Origin: Candidatus Riflebacteria bacterium HGW-Riflebacteria-2
Lineage (GTDB): Bacteria; Muiribacteriota; Ozemobacteria; Ozemobacterales; Ozemobacteraceae
DNA length: 64,000 nt
Direction of reading: 5' to 3'
NCBI GenBank assembly: GCA_002839435.1
Contig: PGYA01000011.1
Location: 1 to 64,000, forward strand
Part shown: in pieces, positions 26,263-35,742 of the stretch
Position numbering within the stretch: position 1 is the first letter of the stretch
Layout of the letters: each line of letters starts with the position of its first letter
The notes under the pieces: model-generated
What the model saw: only the letters and a program-made list of their open reading frames with translations
Database searches by the model: none
Told to the model about the DNA's origin: nothing
Translations under genes and position numbers: made by a program

Positions 26263-27561
26263 ATGTTTAAGCTACTCTCAGGTTCTGGTCACTCAGTCTG
26301 GAAAAAGCAGAGCCGCTTTGTGCTGGTAATGTTGCTTACTGCCCGCCTTTTGCCGGGTGTCTTGGCATTGCAGGCTCAGGTGACTGATGATGCGAAGATT
26401 CTTCCGGTTATAGTACAAAAAGCCGTGTCTTCGGATATCAGTGCCCAATTGCTGACTTCCGGTGAAATTTTGCCATTTCTCGGGGCAGACATCCACCCCA
26501 AAACCGGTGGGGAAATAATCAAGGTAAATGTCAGTGAAGGTTCGCAGGTTGCTCCAGGCGATATGCTCGCCGAAATAGACCATCGCATTCTCGATGCCCA
26601 GCTCGAACAGGCAAAGGCTGCGGTAACCGTTGCCAGATCGGCTCTCGATGCTCAGGCCGTACTGGTAAAGACTTCGCATTCAGCCGTGGTGTCAGCTAAA
26701 GCACAGGCATCAGCCGTGAAAGCGCAGGTGACTAATCTGATAACAACCCGCAAAAGGTACCAGGAACTGTTTCGCGAAGGTGCCGTTTCGGAACAGCAGC
26801 TTGACGACGTTGTCGCTCAGCACGATGCGGCGCAGGCGCAGCTGGTTGCAGCCGAATCAGGTGTTCGTCAGGCTGAAGACGGAATTCAGACTAATCAGGT
26901 TAACCTCAAAATGCGTCAGGCACAGCTTCTACAGGCCGAAGCCAATCTGCATGTCGTCGAAGTGCAACGCGAAAACGCTTTTGTGCGCGCGCCTTTTGCC
27001 GGAGTTATCACCCGCCGCATGCTCGATCAGGGCGCCATGGCCAACATCGGTCAGCCGATATTCAGGCTCGAACAGATGAACCCGGTCAAGGTTGTCGGCA
27101 GTCTCGTCGAAAAAGATCTGATGCTGCTGAGCCCTGACAAGACAAGTGCTACCGTTAAAGTCGCCAGCGTCAACCGTGACTTTAACGGCGTTGTCTATAA
27201 ACTTTATCCGGCTATCGCCGCAAAAACACGTACCGGTGAATTCGAAATCATTCTCGATAACCCTGAAATGGTGTTGCGCTCCGGCATGTACGCCGGCATC
27301 ATTCTCGATCTCGATACTGCGAAAAACGCGGTAGTAATAAAGCGTGACTCTCTTCTCAGCCACGGCAGCGATATGGCGGTTATCCGCGTGGATAGTAACG
27401 GCCTCGCCGAAAGAATTCCGGTCAAAGTCGGGATTATTCAGGGTACTCGCGCTCAGATTCTCGAAGGTCTCAAAGTTGGCGACATGATTGTCGGGCAAGG
27501 CGGTGAACTGGTCAAGACTGGCTCACGCGTCAAACCAATCCTGGCGGAGGATGCAAAATGA
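26263..27561 (+). CDS. RND efflux periplasmic adaptor (HlyD/MFP family)
   Basis: 432 residues: an N-terminal signal or anchor helix, a biotinyl-lipoyl-like half motif (KTGGEIIKVNVSEGSQVAPG, about 90-109), a long alpha-hairpin rich in Ala/Gln (about 125-225), the second lipoyl half (FVRAPFAGVITRRMLDQGA) and a beta-barrel. It connects the RND pump to the TolC channel. AGGAGA lies before ATG 26263, 13 bases after the tolC stop. Long in-frame sequence upstream of this start overlaps tolC and is not coding. It overlaps the RND gene by 4 bases. Confidence 0.9.
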   Translation: MFKLLSGSGHSVWKKQSRFVLVMLLTARLLPGVLALQAQVTDDAKILPVIVQKAVSSDISAQLLTSGEILPFLGADIHPKTGGEIIKVNVSEGSQVAPGDMLAEIDHRILDAQLEQAKAAVTVARSALDAQAVLVKTSHSAVVSAKAQASAVKAQVTNLITTRKRYQELFREGAVSEQQLDDVVAQHDAAQAQLVAAESGVRQAEDGIQTNQVNLKMRQAQLLQAEANLHVVEVQRENAFVRAPFAGVITRRMLDQGAMANIGQPIFRLEQMNPVKVVGSLVEKDLMLLSPDKTSATVKVASVNRDFNGVVYKLYPAIAAKTRTGEFEIILDNPEMVLRSGMYAGIILDLDTAKNAVVIKRDSLLSHGSDMAVIRVDSNGLAERIPVKVGIIQGTRAQILEGLKVGDMIVGQGGELVKTGSRVKPILAEDAK

Positions 27562-30500
27562 ATCTTTCCGTATTTGGAGTTAAATGGCCGGTCACTACCA
27601 GCATGATCTTTCTGGCCGCCATTTTGCTGGGAGCCTTTGCCTGGACTCAGCTGGGTGTCGATCTTATGCCGGATTTCGAAATTCCGGTCGTTTCTATCAT
27701 CACGACCTACTCGGGCTGTGGCCCGCAGGAAATGGAGACCAGCGTTACTGAGCCCATCGAAGAAAGCGTGTCTACTGTCGAAAATGTCGATGAAATTACT
27801 TCGACATCGCTGGAAGGCATCTCGATGGTTACCGTCAAATTTGACTGGGGTATAGATCTGGCGGCAGCTACCAACGACATTCGCGACAAATTAGATCTCG
27901 TCGCCCGCCGCCTGCCTGATAATGCAGATAAACCCTATATATTCAAGTTTAATACTTCGATGATTCCGGTCTGCATGATGTCGGTTTCTGCCGAAGAAAG
28001 CTGGGATAAACTCGACAAAATCACTGACCGCAAGATAATTGATGCTCTTAAGCGTATCAATGGCGTCGCCACAGCTATTCAGATTGGCGGCGACAAACGC
28101 GGCGTACTGGTCGATCTTGATCGTGAACGCATTCAGGCCAGTGGTATTACCGGCAGCCAGATAGTAAACCAGCTGCATCGCCAGAATATAGATAATCCGG
28201 GTGGCACGATCAAGCAGGGACAGTTTGAATATCTAGCTCGTACTCCTGGTAAATTCACCCGGGTAGATGATTTTAAATCGGTTGTTCTGGCGACAAAGCC
28301 AGGAGTTGTGCGATTAGGTGACGTGGCCGACATTAAAGACGGCTATCTTGAAAAGAGTACAGAATTTTTCATAAACGGCAAACGTGGTATCGGTATCATG
28401 GTGCAGAAACAGTCTGGCGCCAATACCGTTACGGTTGCTGACCGCGTTAAAAAGGCGTTGCCGGCAATTCAGGCTGATCTGCCGCCGGATGTAAAAGTTG
28501 AAGTCATTATGGATACCTCTGACTTTATCAAAAGCACGATAAAGAACCTGACTACAGCAGTTCTGCTCGGTGGCGTCGCGGTTTTCTTCGTAATTCTTTT
28601 CTTTCTACGCGATATCAGAGGTAGTATCGTTGTCTGCACTACGATTCCGACTTCGCTGATTCTGACCTTTCTGCTGATGTATATGGCTGGCTACACGCTC
28701 AATCAGATATCTCTTTCGAGTCTGGCCATAGCCATCGGTATGGTTGTCGATAACGCCATTGTCATTCTGGATAACATCAAGCGCTACCTCGAAAGAGGCG
28801 TTTCATCACGCGAAAGCGCAATATCCGGCGCTGTCGAAATGGGCACGTCGGTCATGGCATCGACCATGACTACTATCGTCATTTTCCTGCCCATTATCTT
28901 TACAACCGGTATCACCAACATCATGTTCGGGCAGCTGGCTATGATCATCACCATGGCTCTGTCGGCTTCGCTTATTTCTGCGCTTATGCTTACGCCAATG
29001 TTGTGCTCCCGCTTGCTGAAACCGGCGGCGGTGAGCAGTTCTGGGGTGGCGCCCCGGCGGGCAGACTTTCTCGACCGGGTTGAAGGTATTTATGAGAAAG
29101 CATTGAAGAAAATTATCGCCAACAGATGGAAAGCTGTTGGCGGGCTTTTAGGCGTATTTGTGTTGTCGTTTGGTCTGCTGAAACTTGTTGGCATAGATTA
29201 TATGCCGGTGCAGGATCAGGGGCGTATCACCATCAAGTATGAGCTGCCGGTTGGAACGCGTTTCGAAGTTACCGGTGATTTTGGTAGAAAAATTGAAGCG
29301 ATCGTCAAAGAAAGGGTTCCTGAGCTCAAAACTATTGTTCTGCGCTATGGCAAGGCGACCGGTCAGGGCGGTGCCATGTCGGGTTCACGTAACTTTTCCT
29401 ACACTGGCCAGGTCAGTCTAATGCTTACCCCCAAAGATCAACGAAAACGTGACGTTAAGGAGGTTATCGAAAGTATTCGACCCGAAATTGAGCAGATTCC
29501 GGGCATAATTGTCAATTTTGATTCCGGCGATCCAATGGCAAATATGATGGGAGGTGGTGGCGCCGGATTTACCCTGAACCTCTATGGTTACGATCTGAAG
29601 ACCGGTATGGACTGGGCTAACCAGCTCAAACAGGCGCTTGTTGCTGTTGCTGGTTTGAAAGACATTGAAATCAACCAGGATCTGGCGCAGCCAGAACTAC
29701 AGGTGGTAGTTGATCGTGAAAAAGCCTCTTCTCTTGGATTTAACGTGTCTGACATCGGAGGCACGATCGAAACCTATATCAGTGGTAATTCAACTGTGAA
29801 ATATCAGGAGGGCGGCGATGAATACGATGTCGTCGTGCGCCTGCGCCCGGAAGACCGCGACAAAATAACCGATCTCAGTCAGATTCCTCTGATAAGCCCA
29901 ACCGGACAGGTTGTCAGGCTCGAAAACGTTGCTGAAATCAAGAATGAATTCGGCCCGACCAGTGTTTCGCGCAGTGAGCAGGAACGCTACATTCAGATCA
30001 CCGGCCAGGTTTATGGTCGTGGTTCTGGCGATATCGCGGCCGATGCTGCGAAGATAGTCGAGTCTATACCGGTGCCGCCGGGATTTACCTGGCGCTTTGC
30101 TGGAAATGAAGAACAGCGGCGTGAGTCTTTTCTGGTGCTGTTTCAAGCGGCGCTTCTCGGTTGCATTCTGGTCTATATGGTTATGGCCTCACAGTTTGAA
30201 TCGCTGCTGGCGCCGCTTATCATCGCTTTCAGCATTCCATTCGGTTTTATCGGCGCTGTATTGTTGCTGATTCTTGTCGGTTCGCGTGTGTCGATCGTTT
30301 CGCTGCTGGCCTTTCTCATTCTCATCGGTATCGTCGTCAACAACGGTATCGTGCTGATCAGCTATATCAACACACTTATCAGAAGAAAGATTCCACTTAA
30401 CCAGGCGTTGCTTATGGCTGGAAAAAGCCGCCTGCGCCCGATTCTCTCGACGACCGCCACGACCATTCTCGGTATGATGCCGATGGCTCTGTCTACCGGC

Positions 30501-30656
30501 GAAGGCTCGGAAGTCTGGGTTCCCATGGGCATGAGCGTTATTGGCGGTTTGCTGGTTTCAACTCTGATGACACTTTTTCTCATGCCAGTTCTCTATTCGC
30601 TGTTCAGCCGCTGGCTGGTGCCGGCCAAACAGATTTCCAGACTGGAGGCAAACTGA
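27558..30656 (+). CDS. RND-family efflux transporter (HAE1 type)
   Basis: 1032 residues, the usual length for AcrB-like trimers. TM4 carries GMVVDNAIVIL, with the proton-relay Asp followed by Asn, as in many HAE1 pumps. Duplicated halves with large periplasmic loops are visible, and the C-terminal half has GIVVNNGIVLISYINTL. It exports drugs or lipophilic compounds using the proton gradient. A Met/Gly-rich stretch (NMMGGGGAG) lies in the second periplasmic loop. ATGA overlap with the adaptor and TGATG overlap with the small P-II-like gene show tight coupling. Confidence 0.92.
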   Translation: MNLSVFGVKWPVTTSMIFLAAILLGAFAWTQLGVDLMPDFEIPVVSIITTYSGCGPQEMETSVTEPIEESVSTVENVDEITSTSLEGISMVTVKFDWGIDLAAATNDIRDKLDLVARRLPDNADKPYIFKFNTSMIPVCMMSVSAEESWDKLDKITDRKIIDALKRINGVATAIQIGGDKRGVLVDLDRERIQASGITGSQIVNQLHRQNIDNPGGTIKQGQFEYLARTPGKFTRVDDFKSVVLATKPGVVRLGDVADIKDGYLEKSTEFFINGKRGIGIMVQKQSGANTVTVADRVKKALPAIQADLPPDVKVEVIMDTSDFIKSTIKNLTTAVLLGGVAVFFVILFFLRDIRGSIVVCTTIPTSLILTFLLMYMAGYTLNQISLSSLAIAIGMVVDNAIVILDNIKRYLERGVSSRESAISGAVEMGTSVMASTMTTIVIFLPIIFTTGITNIMFGQLAMIITMALSASLISALMLTPMLCSRLLKPAAVSSSGVAPRRADFLDRVEGIYEKALKKIIANRWKAVGGLLGVFVLSFGLLKLVGIDYMPVQDQGRITIKYELPVGTRFEVTGDFGRKIEAIVKERVPELKTIVLRYGKATGQGGAMSGSRNFSYTGQVSLMLTPKDQRKRDVKEVIESIRPEIEQIPGIIVNFDSGDPMANMMGGGGAGFTLNLYGYDLKTGMDWANQLKQALVAVAGLKDIEINQDLAQPELQVVVDREKASSLGFNVSDIGGTIETYISGNSTVKYQEGGDEYDVVVRLRPEDRDKITDLSQIPLISPTGQVVRLENVAEIKNEFGPTSVSRSEQERYIQITGQVYGRGSGDIAADAAKIVESIPVPPGFTWRFAGNEEQRRESFLVLFQAALLGCILVYMVMASQFESLLAPLIIAFSIPFGFIGAVLLLILVGSRVSIVSLLAFLILIGIVVNNGIVLISYINTLIRRKIPLNQALLMAGKSRLRPILSTTATTILGMMPMALSTGEGSEVWVPMGMSVIGGLLVSTLMTLFLMPVLYSLFSRWLVPAKQISRLEAN

Positions 30657-30946
30657 TGGAATTCCTCATCATAGTGTGCAGTGCAACCTTGCAGGATGAA
30701 ATAAGCATGCTTTTCGAACGCCTTGAGATAACCGGGTTCACCCATCTGCCGCAGGCCACCGGTGCCGGCAAAGGCGGCGGCATCAGGCTCAACGATGAGG
30801 TCTGGCCCGGCGAAAACAGCATGTACATGATCGCTGTCGATAGACAGCAGGCAACTGCCGTCAAGGACTGGGTCAGACGCTACCGTCAGGAATCACTGCG
30901 CGAAGGCCTCAAACTCTTCTCTCTGCCCCTCAACGAGATAATATAA
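30656..30946 (+). CDS. Small P-II-like, RND-transporter-associated protein (PG0541-like)
   Basis: A 96-residue cytosolic protein. The N-terminal beta strand, an internal Gly-rich segment (ATGAGKGGGIRLNDEVW) and C-terminal RQESLREGLKLF match the PG0541-like family of P-II-like proteins. These are encoded next to RND pumps and thought to regulate them. It overlaps the RND stop by one base. The ligand is unknown. Confidence 0.7.
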   Translation: MEFLIIVCSATLQDEISMLFERLEITGFTHLPQATGAGKGGGIRLNDEVWPGENSMYMIAVDRQQATAVKDWVRRYRQESLREGLKLFSLPLNEII

Positions 30947-30974
30947 TCCAGTTCTTTTTCACATAAGAGTTCGC

Positions 30975-31018
30975 CGTCATTGCGACTGCGAGGCGTAGCC
31001 GAAGCAGGAAGCAATCTC
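30975..31018 (+). repeat. Dispersed intergenic repeat (GTCATTGCGA type)
   Basis: The sequence begins CGTCATTGCGACTGCGAGG and ends GAAGCAATCTC. This is the layout of the short palindromic GTCATTGCGA...GAAGCAATCTC repeats that occur in intergenic DNA of many bacteria. It lies between the end of the efflux operon and the convergent kinase gene. Confidence 0.55.
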
Positions 31019-31057
31019 AACGAAATCGAATTCTGCAAGTTGCTTTTACGTCATGCG

Positions 31058-33223
31058 TTAAGCAGAAGATGGTTTTATGATGTGGCGGTTGAGCATTGCC
31101 GCCAGTTCTTCTTTGAGAAAAGGCTTGCCAAGGCTGTCTGTGAAGCCATATTTTTGTGGATATGCCATGACCGGATCTGCCGAATACCCGCTTGAGACAA
31201 AGACAGGCATATCTGGAAAATTTTTGCGCACTTGGACTATCGTATCTTTTCCACCCATGCCGCCTTGAATTGTCAGGTCAAAAATAGCCGCATCGATCGG
31301 CGGGGCATCTGTATCTAAGAGCAGTTTAATCGCTTCTTCGCCATTTTTCGCTGTGACGACGTTATATCCCATGCTGCTCAGCAATTTGTTGAGAAGTGTT
31401 CTCACAAGTGCTTCGTCATCCATAACCAGAATACGCCCCTGGCCATGATGGGTTGCCGGAATTACTGCACTATTGTTGTCAGGGATATTTGGAGAAGCGG
31501 GGATACAGATATGAAAAGTTGAGCCCTTGCCCATTATCGACTCAACATCGATCATACCGGCATGCTTTTGAATAATTGCGTAACAGGTGGTCAACCCCAG
31601 GCCATTCCCTTCCTGTTTAGTGGTAAAAAACGGGTCGAATACTCTCTGTCGAATATCAGCCGGTATGCCGGCTCCGTTGTCGGTAATCGAAATCTTGATG
31701 TACTTTCCAGGTTTGAGTAAAGGGTGGTCGCCATCTCTGAGCGCGACGTTTTTTGCCGCAATGACTATTTTCCCGCCGGTTGGCATCGCCTGTTTGGCAT
31801 TGATGACAATGTTGTCGATTGCCTGCTCGATCTGGCCTTTGTCAAAATCGACTGCCCATAAGTCCTGGGCAATGTTGAATTCGCACGTAATTGCAGAACC
31901 AGAAAGAGCAAATGTGGCGGATTCCCTGATTGCTGGCCCGATGTACCCGGTCTTTCGCAAGGGTTCGCCACCTTTGGCAAAAGCAAGAAGCTGCCGCGTG
32001 AGATTTTTTGCACGCTCGAAAGCAATCAATGCCTGGCCCAGGTAGATTTTGGTCTTTTCTTTGTCTTCTGCCATGCGCGCGAGTTCGATATAGCCGAAGA
32101 TTCCCGCCAGCAGATTATTGAAATCATGTGCGATGCCGCCAGCCAGAACTCCTATCGCTTCGAGTTTGTCGGTTCTCTGCAGAGCGTCAAGAAGTTTCTG
32201 CTTATCGGTCATGTCGCGGAAGACCAACACAACCCCTATGGTTGCGTTGTTTGCGTCTTTGATCGGGGCGCCGCTGTCGGCAATAATCCTCGTCGTGCCA
32301 TTGCGCGCAATCAGCAATGTGTGGTTTGCCAGTTCAATTATGCCGCCAGAATCTATAACTCTTGTTGCCGGATTCGCGCAAGGTTGTCTTGTTGTCTCAT
32401 CGACAATTCTGAACACTTTTTCCAGAGGTTGGCCCTGCGCGTCTTCTTGTAGCCAGCCGGTGAGATTTTCGGCAACACCATTCATCATGACGACGTTGCC
32501 CAATGTGTCAGTTGTTATGACGCCGTCTCCGATACTGCGCAGCGTTACGGCAAGTCGCTCCTTCTCCGCGGCCAGAGTTGCCTCAGCCTGTTTCTGGCTG
32601 GTGATGTCCCTGAATTCAACGGTTCTAACCATTTTGCCACGATAGGGAATTTCACGGGCTTCGAGACGTATAGGAAACTCTTCGCCATTTTTGCGCCGGC
32701 CGATCGCCTCGTATGGTTTTTCGTAGCCTGACATGATATTGCTGATTACCAGGTCTCGTGTTTTCTCTGAAATCAGCAGCAGACCGTCCATACCTATGAG
32801 TTCATCAAGAGAATAACCGGTGATTTCTGACAGACCCTGATTGCAGTCAAGAATTCTGCCCTTATCGTGAATTGTTATGCCACCAAACGATGCGTTGTGA
32901 AGGGCTTTAAACCTGGTTTCATTTTCTTCGGCAACCACTTTTGCTTTGCGCAACTCTTCTTCTGCCAGCTTGAGCCTGGTAATATCGATGGTAAATCCTG
33001 CCAGACGAGCCGGCTTGCCTGCGATTACAATCGGAAACTTAATGGTCGAGTAATACTTACCGTTAAGTTCTTCTTCTACGGCAAAAGGCACGCCTTCCCG
33101 CAGAATTTTGCTGTCTACCTCAATCATTGGCCCGGCCAGCTCAGGTGGAAACAATTCGTCCATGCTTTTGCCGAGAAGTTCTTCAAGCGGTCGGCCCAGC
33201 ATCTGCTCATAATTTCGGCTCAA
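31058..33223 (-). CDS. Hybrid sensor histidine kinase (PAS domains, HisKA, HATPase, receiver), N-terminus frameshifted
   Basis: About 721 codons are readable in this frame. Three PAS-type domains lie at about 1-90, 100-220 and 230-345. The dimerisation helix carries the phospho-acceptor His at about 366 (GGIAHDFNN), the ATPase has an N-box (NIVINAKQAM) and G-boxes (DNGAGIPAD, GNGLGL), and the receiver has its Asp near 649 (AAIFDLTI). No transmembrane segment is present, so it is a soluble sensor. The frame stays open upstream of the TTG at 33223 to about 33322, covering the first strands of the first PAS. The natural start, ATG 33375, is in another frame (see next entry). Confidence 0.85.
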   Translation of the reverse strand: MSRNYEQMLGRPLEELLGKSMDELFPPELAGPMIEVDSKILREGVPFAVEEELNGKYYSTIKFPIVIAGKPARLAGFTIDITRLKLAEEELRKAKVVAEENETRFKALHNASFGGITIHDKGRILDCNQGLSEITGYSLDELIGMDGLLLISEKTRDLVISNIMSGYEKPYEAIGRRKNGEEFPIRLEAREIPYRGKMVRTVEFRDITSQKQAEATLAAEKERLAVTLRSIGDGVITTDTLGNVVMMNGVAENLTGWLQEDAQGQPLEKVFRIVDETTRQPCANPATRVIDSGGIIELANHTLLIARNGTTRIIADSGAPIKDANNATIGVVLVFRDMTDKQKLLDALQRTDKLEAIGVLAGGIAHDFNNLLAGIFGYIELARMAEDKEKTKIYLGQALIAFERAKNLTRQLLAFAKGGEPLRKTGYIGPAIRESATFALSGSAITCEFNIAQDLWAVDFDKGQIEQAIDNIVINAKQAMPTGGKIVIAAKNVALRDGDHPLLKPGKYIKISITDNGAGIPADIRQRVFDPFFTTKQEGNGLGLTTCYAIIQKHAGMIDVESIMGKGSTFHICIPASPNIPDNNSAVIPATHHGQGRILVMDDEALVRTLLNKLLSSMGYNVVTAKNGEEAIKLLLDTDAPPIDAAIFDLTIQGGMGGKDTIVQVRKNFPDMPVFVSSGYSADPVMAYPQKYGFTDSLGKPFLKEELAAMLNRHIIKPSSA

Positions 33224-33225
33224 TT

Positions 33226-33375
33226 TTATGGCACGCAGCTGCTCATCTTTGAAGAAAACATAGGCGGGATTGCCGCGATCTGCTGATATCGTTGTAATTC
33301 CTGTTGTAACTTTTCGTTGGCATTACGCAACTCTTCATTTTCGCGCTGGAGTTGTCTGATCAAGGAATCTGTCAT
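33226..33375 (-). pseudogene. Out-of-frame N-terminal coiled coil of the hybrid kinase
   Basis: From ATG 33375 an open frame encodes MTDSLIRQLQRENEEL and further Gln/Glu/Leu-rich coiled-coil sequence (to RYQQI), then runs out of homology and stops at 33226. In the kinase frame the PAS domain begins with SADRGNPAYVFFKDEQ at the same place. A one-base shift near 33270-33290 would join coiled coil and PAS into one natural protein. It is either a real mutation or an assembly error; no slippery heptamer is seen. Confidence 0.6.
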
Positions 33376-33606
33376 CTGCTATGTACAGATGGTTTCTGGT
33401 AAAAATTTGATCAACATGCGTAGACACTCTCTTCTAAACCGTTTAAATTATCAGAACCTAGTATAAAACTATATCTTTTTTTCATGAAGCAAGTCAATTC
33501 TTTGAGCAGGCAGATTTTGACAGATTCTCACCTGTAGAGGAAAAAATAGAAAAACTGCGACGTATCTGCTAGAATTCATCTTGAAATAATAGAGGGGGTG
33601 TATCTC

Positions 33607-34539
33607 TTGGCAATTACAAGTTCAAAGGACACCGCGATTTCTTTCGGCTTTCTGTCGCCGTTTCTGCTTTTTTTCGGGGTGTTTCTGATATTTCCGATAT
33701 TCTATTCTTTTTATCTGAGTTTTTTTGGTTCGCCTACCGACTACAGTTTGGCAAATCTAGATTTTGTCGGGTTAGCGAACTATTTCAGAATAGCTACCGA
33801 CATGCAGTTCTGGTGGTCGCTCGGTGTTACCGCGCTGTACGGTCTGATGAGCATTCCGCTTGGCATCAGCGCTTCGCTGGCACTGGCCTTGCTGCTTGAC
33901 AACAAGCTGTTCGGCAAAAGCTTTTTCAGAAGTGCTTTCTTCTTGCCCAATGTGCTTGATATGCTGGTTGTTGGGGTTATCTGGACTCTTATTTATGCAC
34001 CAAAATTTGGCGCGCTGGCACAGATTACCACCTGGCTGTTCAGTGACGACAACTTTTTTAACACCACCGGCCTGCTTGGCAGCCCAATGACTGCGCTGCT
34101 GGCTGTTGTTATTGCCATGGTTCTCAAAGGCGCCGGCTTCGGCATGGTGCTGTTTCTTGCCGCTCTGCAGAATATTCCAGAAGCGGTTTATGAAGCTGCT
34201 GATATCGATGGCGCTACCGAGTGGCAGAAATTCAAGCACATCACGGTACCGCTGTTGCGGCCGATTATCACCTTCATGGTCATTACCGGCGTTATCGGTT
34301 CGCTCAACGCCTTTACCGAAATTTACGCCATGACCTCAGGCGGGCCGCAGGTCGTTATTGGTGGCGAAACCGTAGGTTCGACCTCTGTCGCCGGATACTA
34401 TCTGTTCAAACAGTTCGACGCCGGCAACTACGGTTATGCCGCCGCCATCTCCTATATGCTGCTGATTATAACGCTGGGCATCACCTGGCTGCAACAGCGC
34501 TTCCTCAATCGTGAAGATGGCAAGGAGGTCAGAAAATGA
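33607..34539 (+). CDS. ABC transporter permease, carbohydrate type (MalF/UgpA-like)
   Basis: About 310 residues with six transmembrane helices. The cytoplasmic EAA loop (EAADIDGATEWQKFKHITVP) is at about 196-215. It forms half of the inner-membrane channel of a sugar or glycerol-phosphate importer. AGAGGGGG at 33591-33598 is 8 bases before TTG 33607, my chosen start; GTG 33598 overlaps that site. An extended -10 (TGCTAGAAT, 33567-33575) is upstream. It overlaps the next permease gene by 4 bases. Confidence 0.9.
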   Translation: MAITSSKDTAISFGFLSPFLLFFGVFLIFPIFYSFYLSFFGSPTDYSLANLDFVGLANYFRIATDMQFWWSLGVTALYGLMSIPLGISASLALALLLDNKLFGKSFFRSAFFLPNVLDMLVVGVIWTLIYAPKFGALAQITTWLFSDDNFFNTTGLLGSPMTALLAVVIAMVLKGAGFGMVLFLAALQNIPEAVYEAADIDGATEWQKFKHITVPLLRPIITFMVITGVIGSLNAFTEIYAMTSGGPQVVIGGETVGSTSVAGYYLFKQFDAGNYGYAAAISYMLLIITLGITWLQQRFLNREDGKEVRK

Positions 34540-35732
34540 GCAGCGACAACGCCAATATTCTTGAACATCACGACAGGCACACAGTTAAGGCACAGCGCGT
34601 AGCTTTATTTATCATTCTTGTCGGCATAATGATTTCGCTGTCATACGTAATTTCGAACCAGCTGTTCAAATTCGCGGTCATGGCTTTTTCAGCCTACGTG
34701 ACGCCGGAAAGCGAAAAAGCGGTTGCCGAAGCCGGCCAACTGATGCAGAGCATGACCGTCGTTTACAACGGTCTTGCCGTAGTACTGACGATTGTTCTTA
34801 CCATTTTTGTGGTCAGAAAATTTCTGGCGACCGAGCATGTCAACCGAATGGCCTTTATCAGGCGGATGACTCTCTATCTTGCTTTAACCATAGGTGTTGT
34901 TGTTGTGCTGTTTCCGTTCTTCTGGATGCTCTGCACGGCTTTCAAACCATCAGGCCAGGAACTTGTCATCAGCAAGACCAACCCGTTCGATATCGTGCCG
35001 TCAGAACCGACGCTCGACAATTTTCGCCGTGTGCTCAAGGTTGATGCCGCTTCGAAGAGTATGGCCAGCGTTGATGCAATCGAGCAGAAGAAAAACTTTG
35101 GTACTTACTTTCTCAATAGCCTGCTGGTAGCAACTACAGCCGCCTTTCTGGTAACCTTTTTCGCTGCCATGGGCGCTTATGTTTTTTCGAAGAAGCAGTT
35201 GCCTTATAAGCAGCAGATTTTCATGCTGCTGCTCGCCACCATGATGATACCGGGCATGATGTTCATGGTTCCGCAGTTCTTCATGGTCTGCAAGATGGGC
35301 CTGTTCGGAACCAAGTGGGCGATGTTTCTGCCGCATCTTGCCTCGGTGTTTGGCATTTTCATGCTCAAACAGTTCATGGACACCATTCCCGATTCGCTGC
35401 TTGAAGCCGCGCAGATCGACGGCGCTTCTGAATGGCAGGTATTTACTGTGGTTATCGTGCCACTGGCGCTGCCCATTATTATGACCCTTTTCCTGTTGAC
35501 CTTTCTGTTTCACTGGTCGAATTTTTTGTGGCAGTTGATCGTCACCAACTTTGAAAACCCGCTGAGCATAACGCTGCCGGTTGGTCTCGCACTGTTCAGA
35601 GGTCAGTATACCTCTGAACTTGGGCTGATCATGTCAGCTTCTTGTTTCTCGATCGTGCCGATTGCCGTGCTCTTTCTGTTCGCACAGCGCTATTTCATCG
35701 CAGGCATGACCCAGGGCGCGGTCAAGGAATAG
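34536..35732 (+). CDS. ABC transporter permease, carbohydrate type (MalG/UgpE-like)
   Basis: 398 residues. The C-terminal 280 residues are a typical MalG-type permease with EAA loop EAAQIDGASEWQVFTVVIVP. The N-terminal 110 residues are extra and hold two additional membrane spans (about 22-48 and 70-90). Such an extension is not part of standard MalG. It pairs with the preceding permease. ATGA overlap indicates coupling. Confidence 0.9.
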   Translation: MSSDNANILEHHDRHTVKAQRVALFIILVGIMISLSYVISNQLFKFAVMAFSAYVTPESEKAVAEAGQLMQSMTVVYNGLAVVLTIVLTIFVVRKFLATEHVNRMAFIRRMTLYLALTIGVVVVLFPFFWMLCTAFKPSGQELVISKTNPFDIVPSEPTLDNFRRVLKVDAASKSMASVDAIEQKKNFGTYFLNSLLVATTAAFLVTFFAAMGAYVFSKKQLPYKQQIFMLLLATMMIPGMMFMVPQFFMVCKMGLFGTKWAMFLPHLASVFGIFMLKQFMDTIPDSLLEAAQIDGASEWQVFTVVIVPLALPIIMTLFLLTFLFHWSNFLWQLIVTNFENPLSITLPVGLALFRGQYTSELGLIMSASCFSIVPIAVLFLFAQRYFIAGMTQGAVKE

Positions 35733-35742
35733 GAGAAAACCC

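Noticed and set aside
33260-33300. Programmed frameshift in the hybrid kinase
   Set aside because: No slippery heptamer or downstream structure is visible; mutation or assembly error is simpler.
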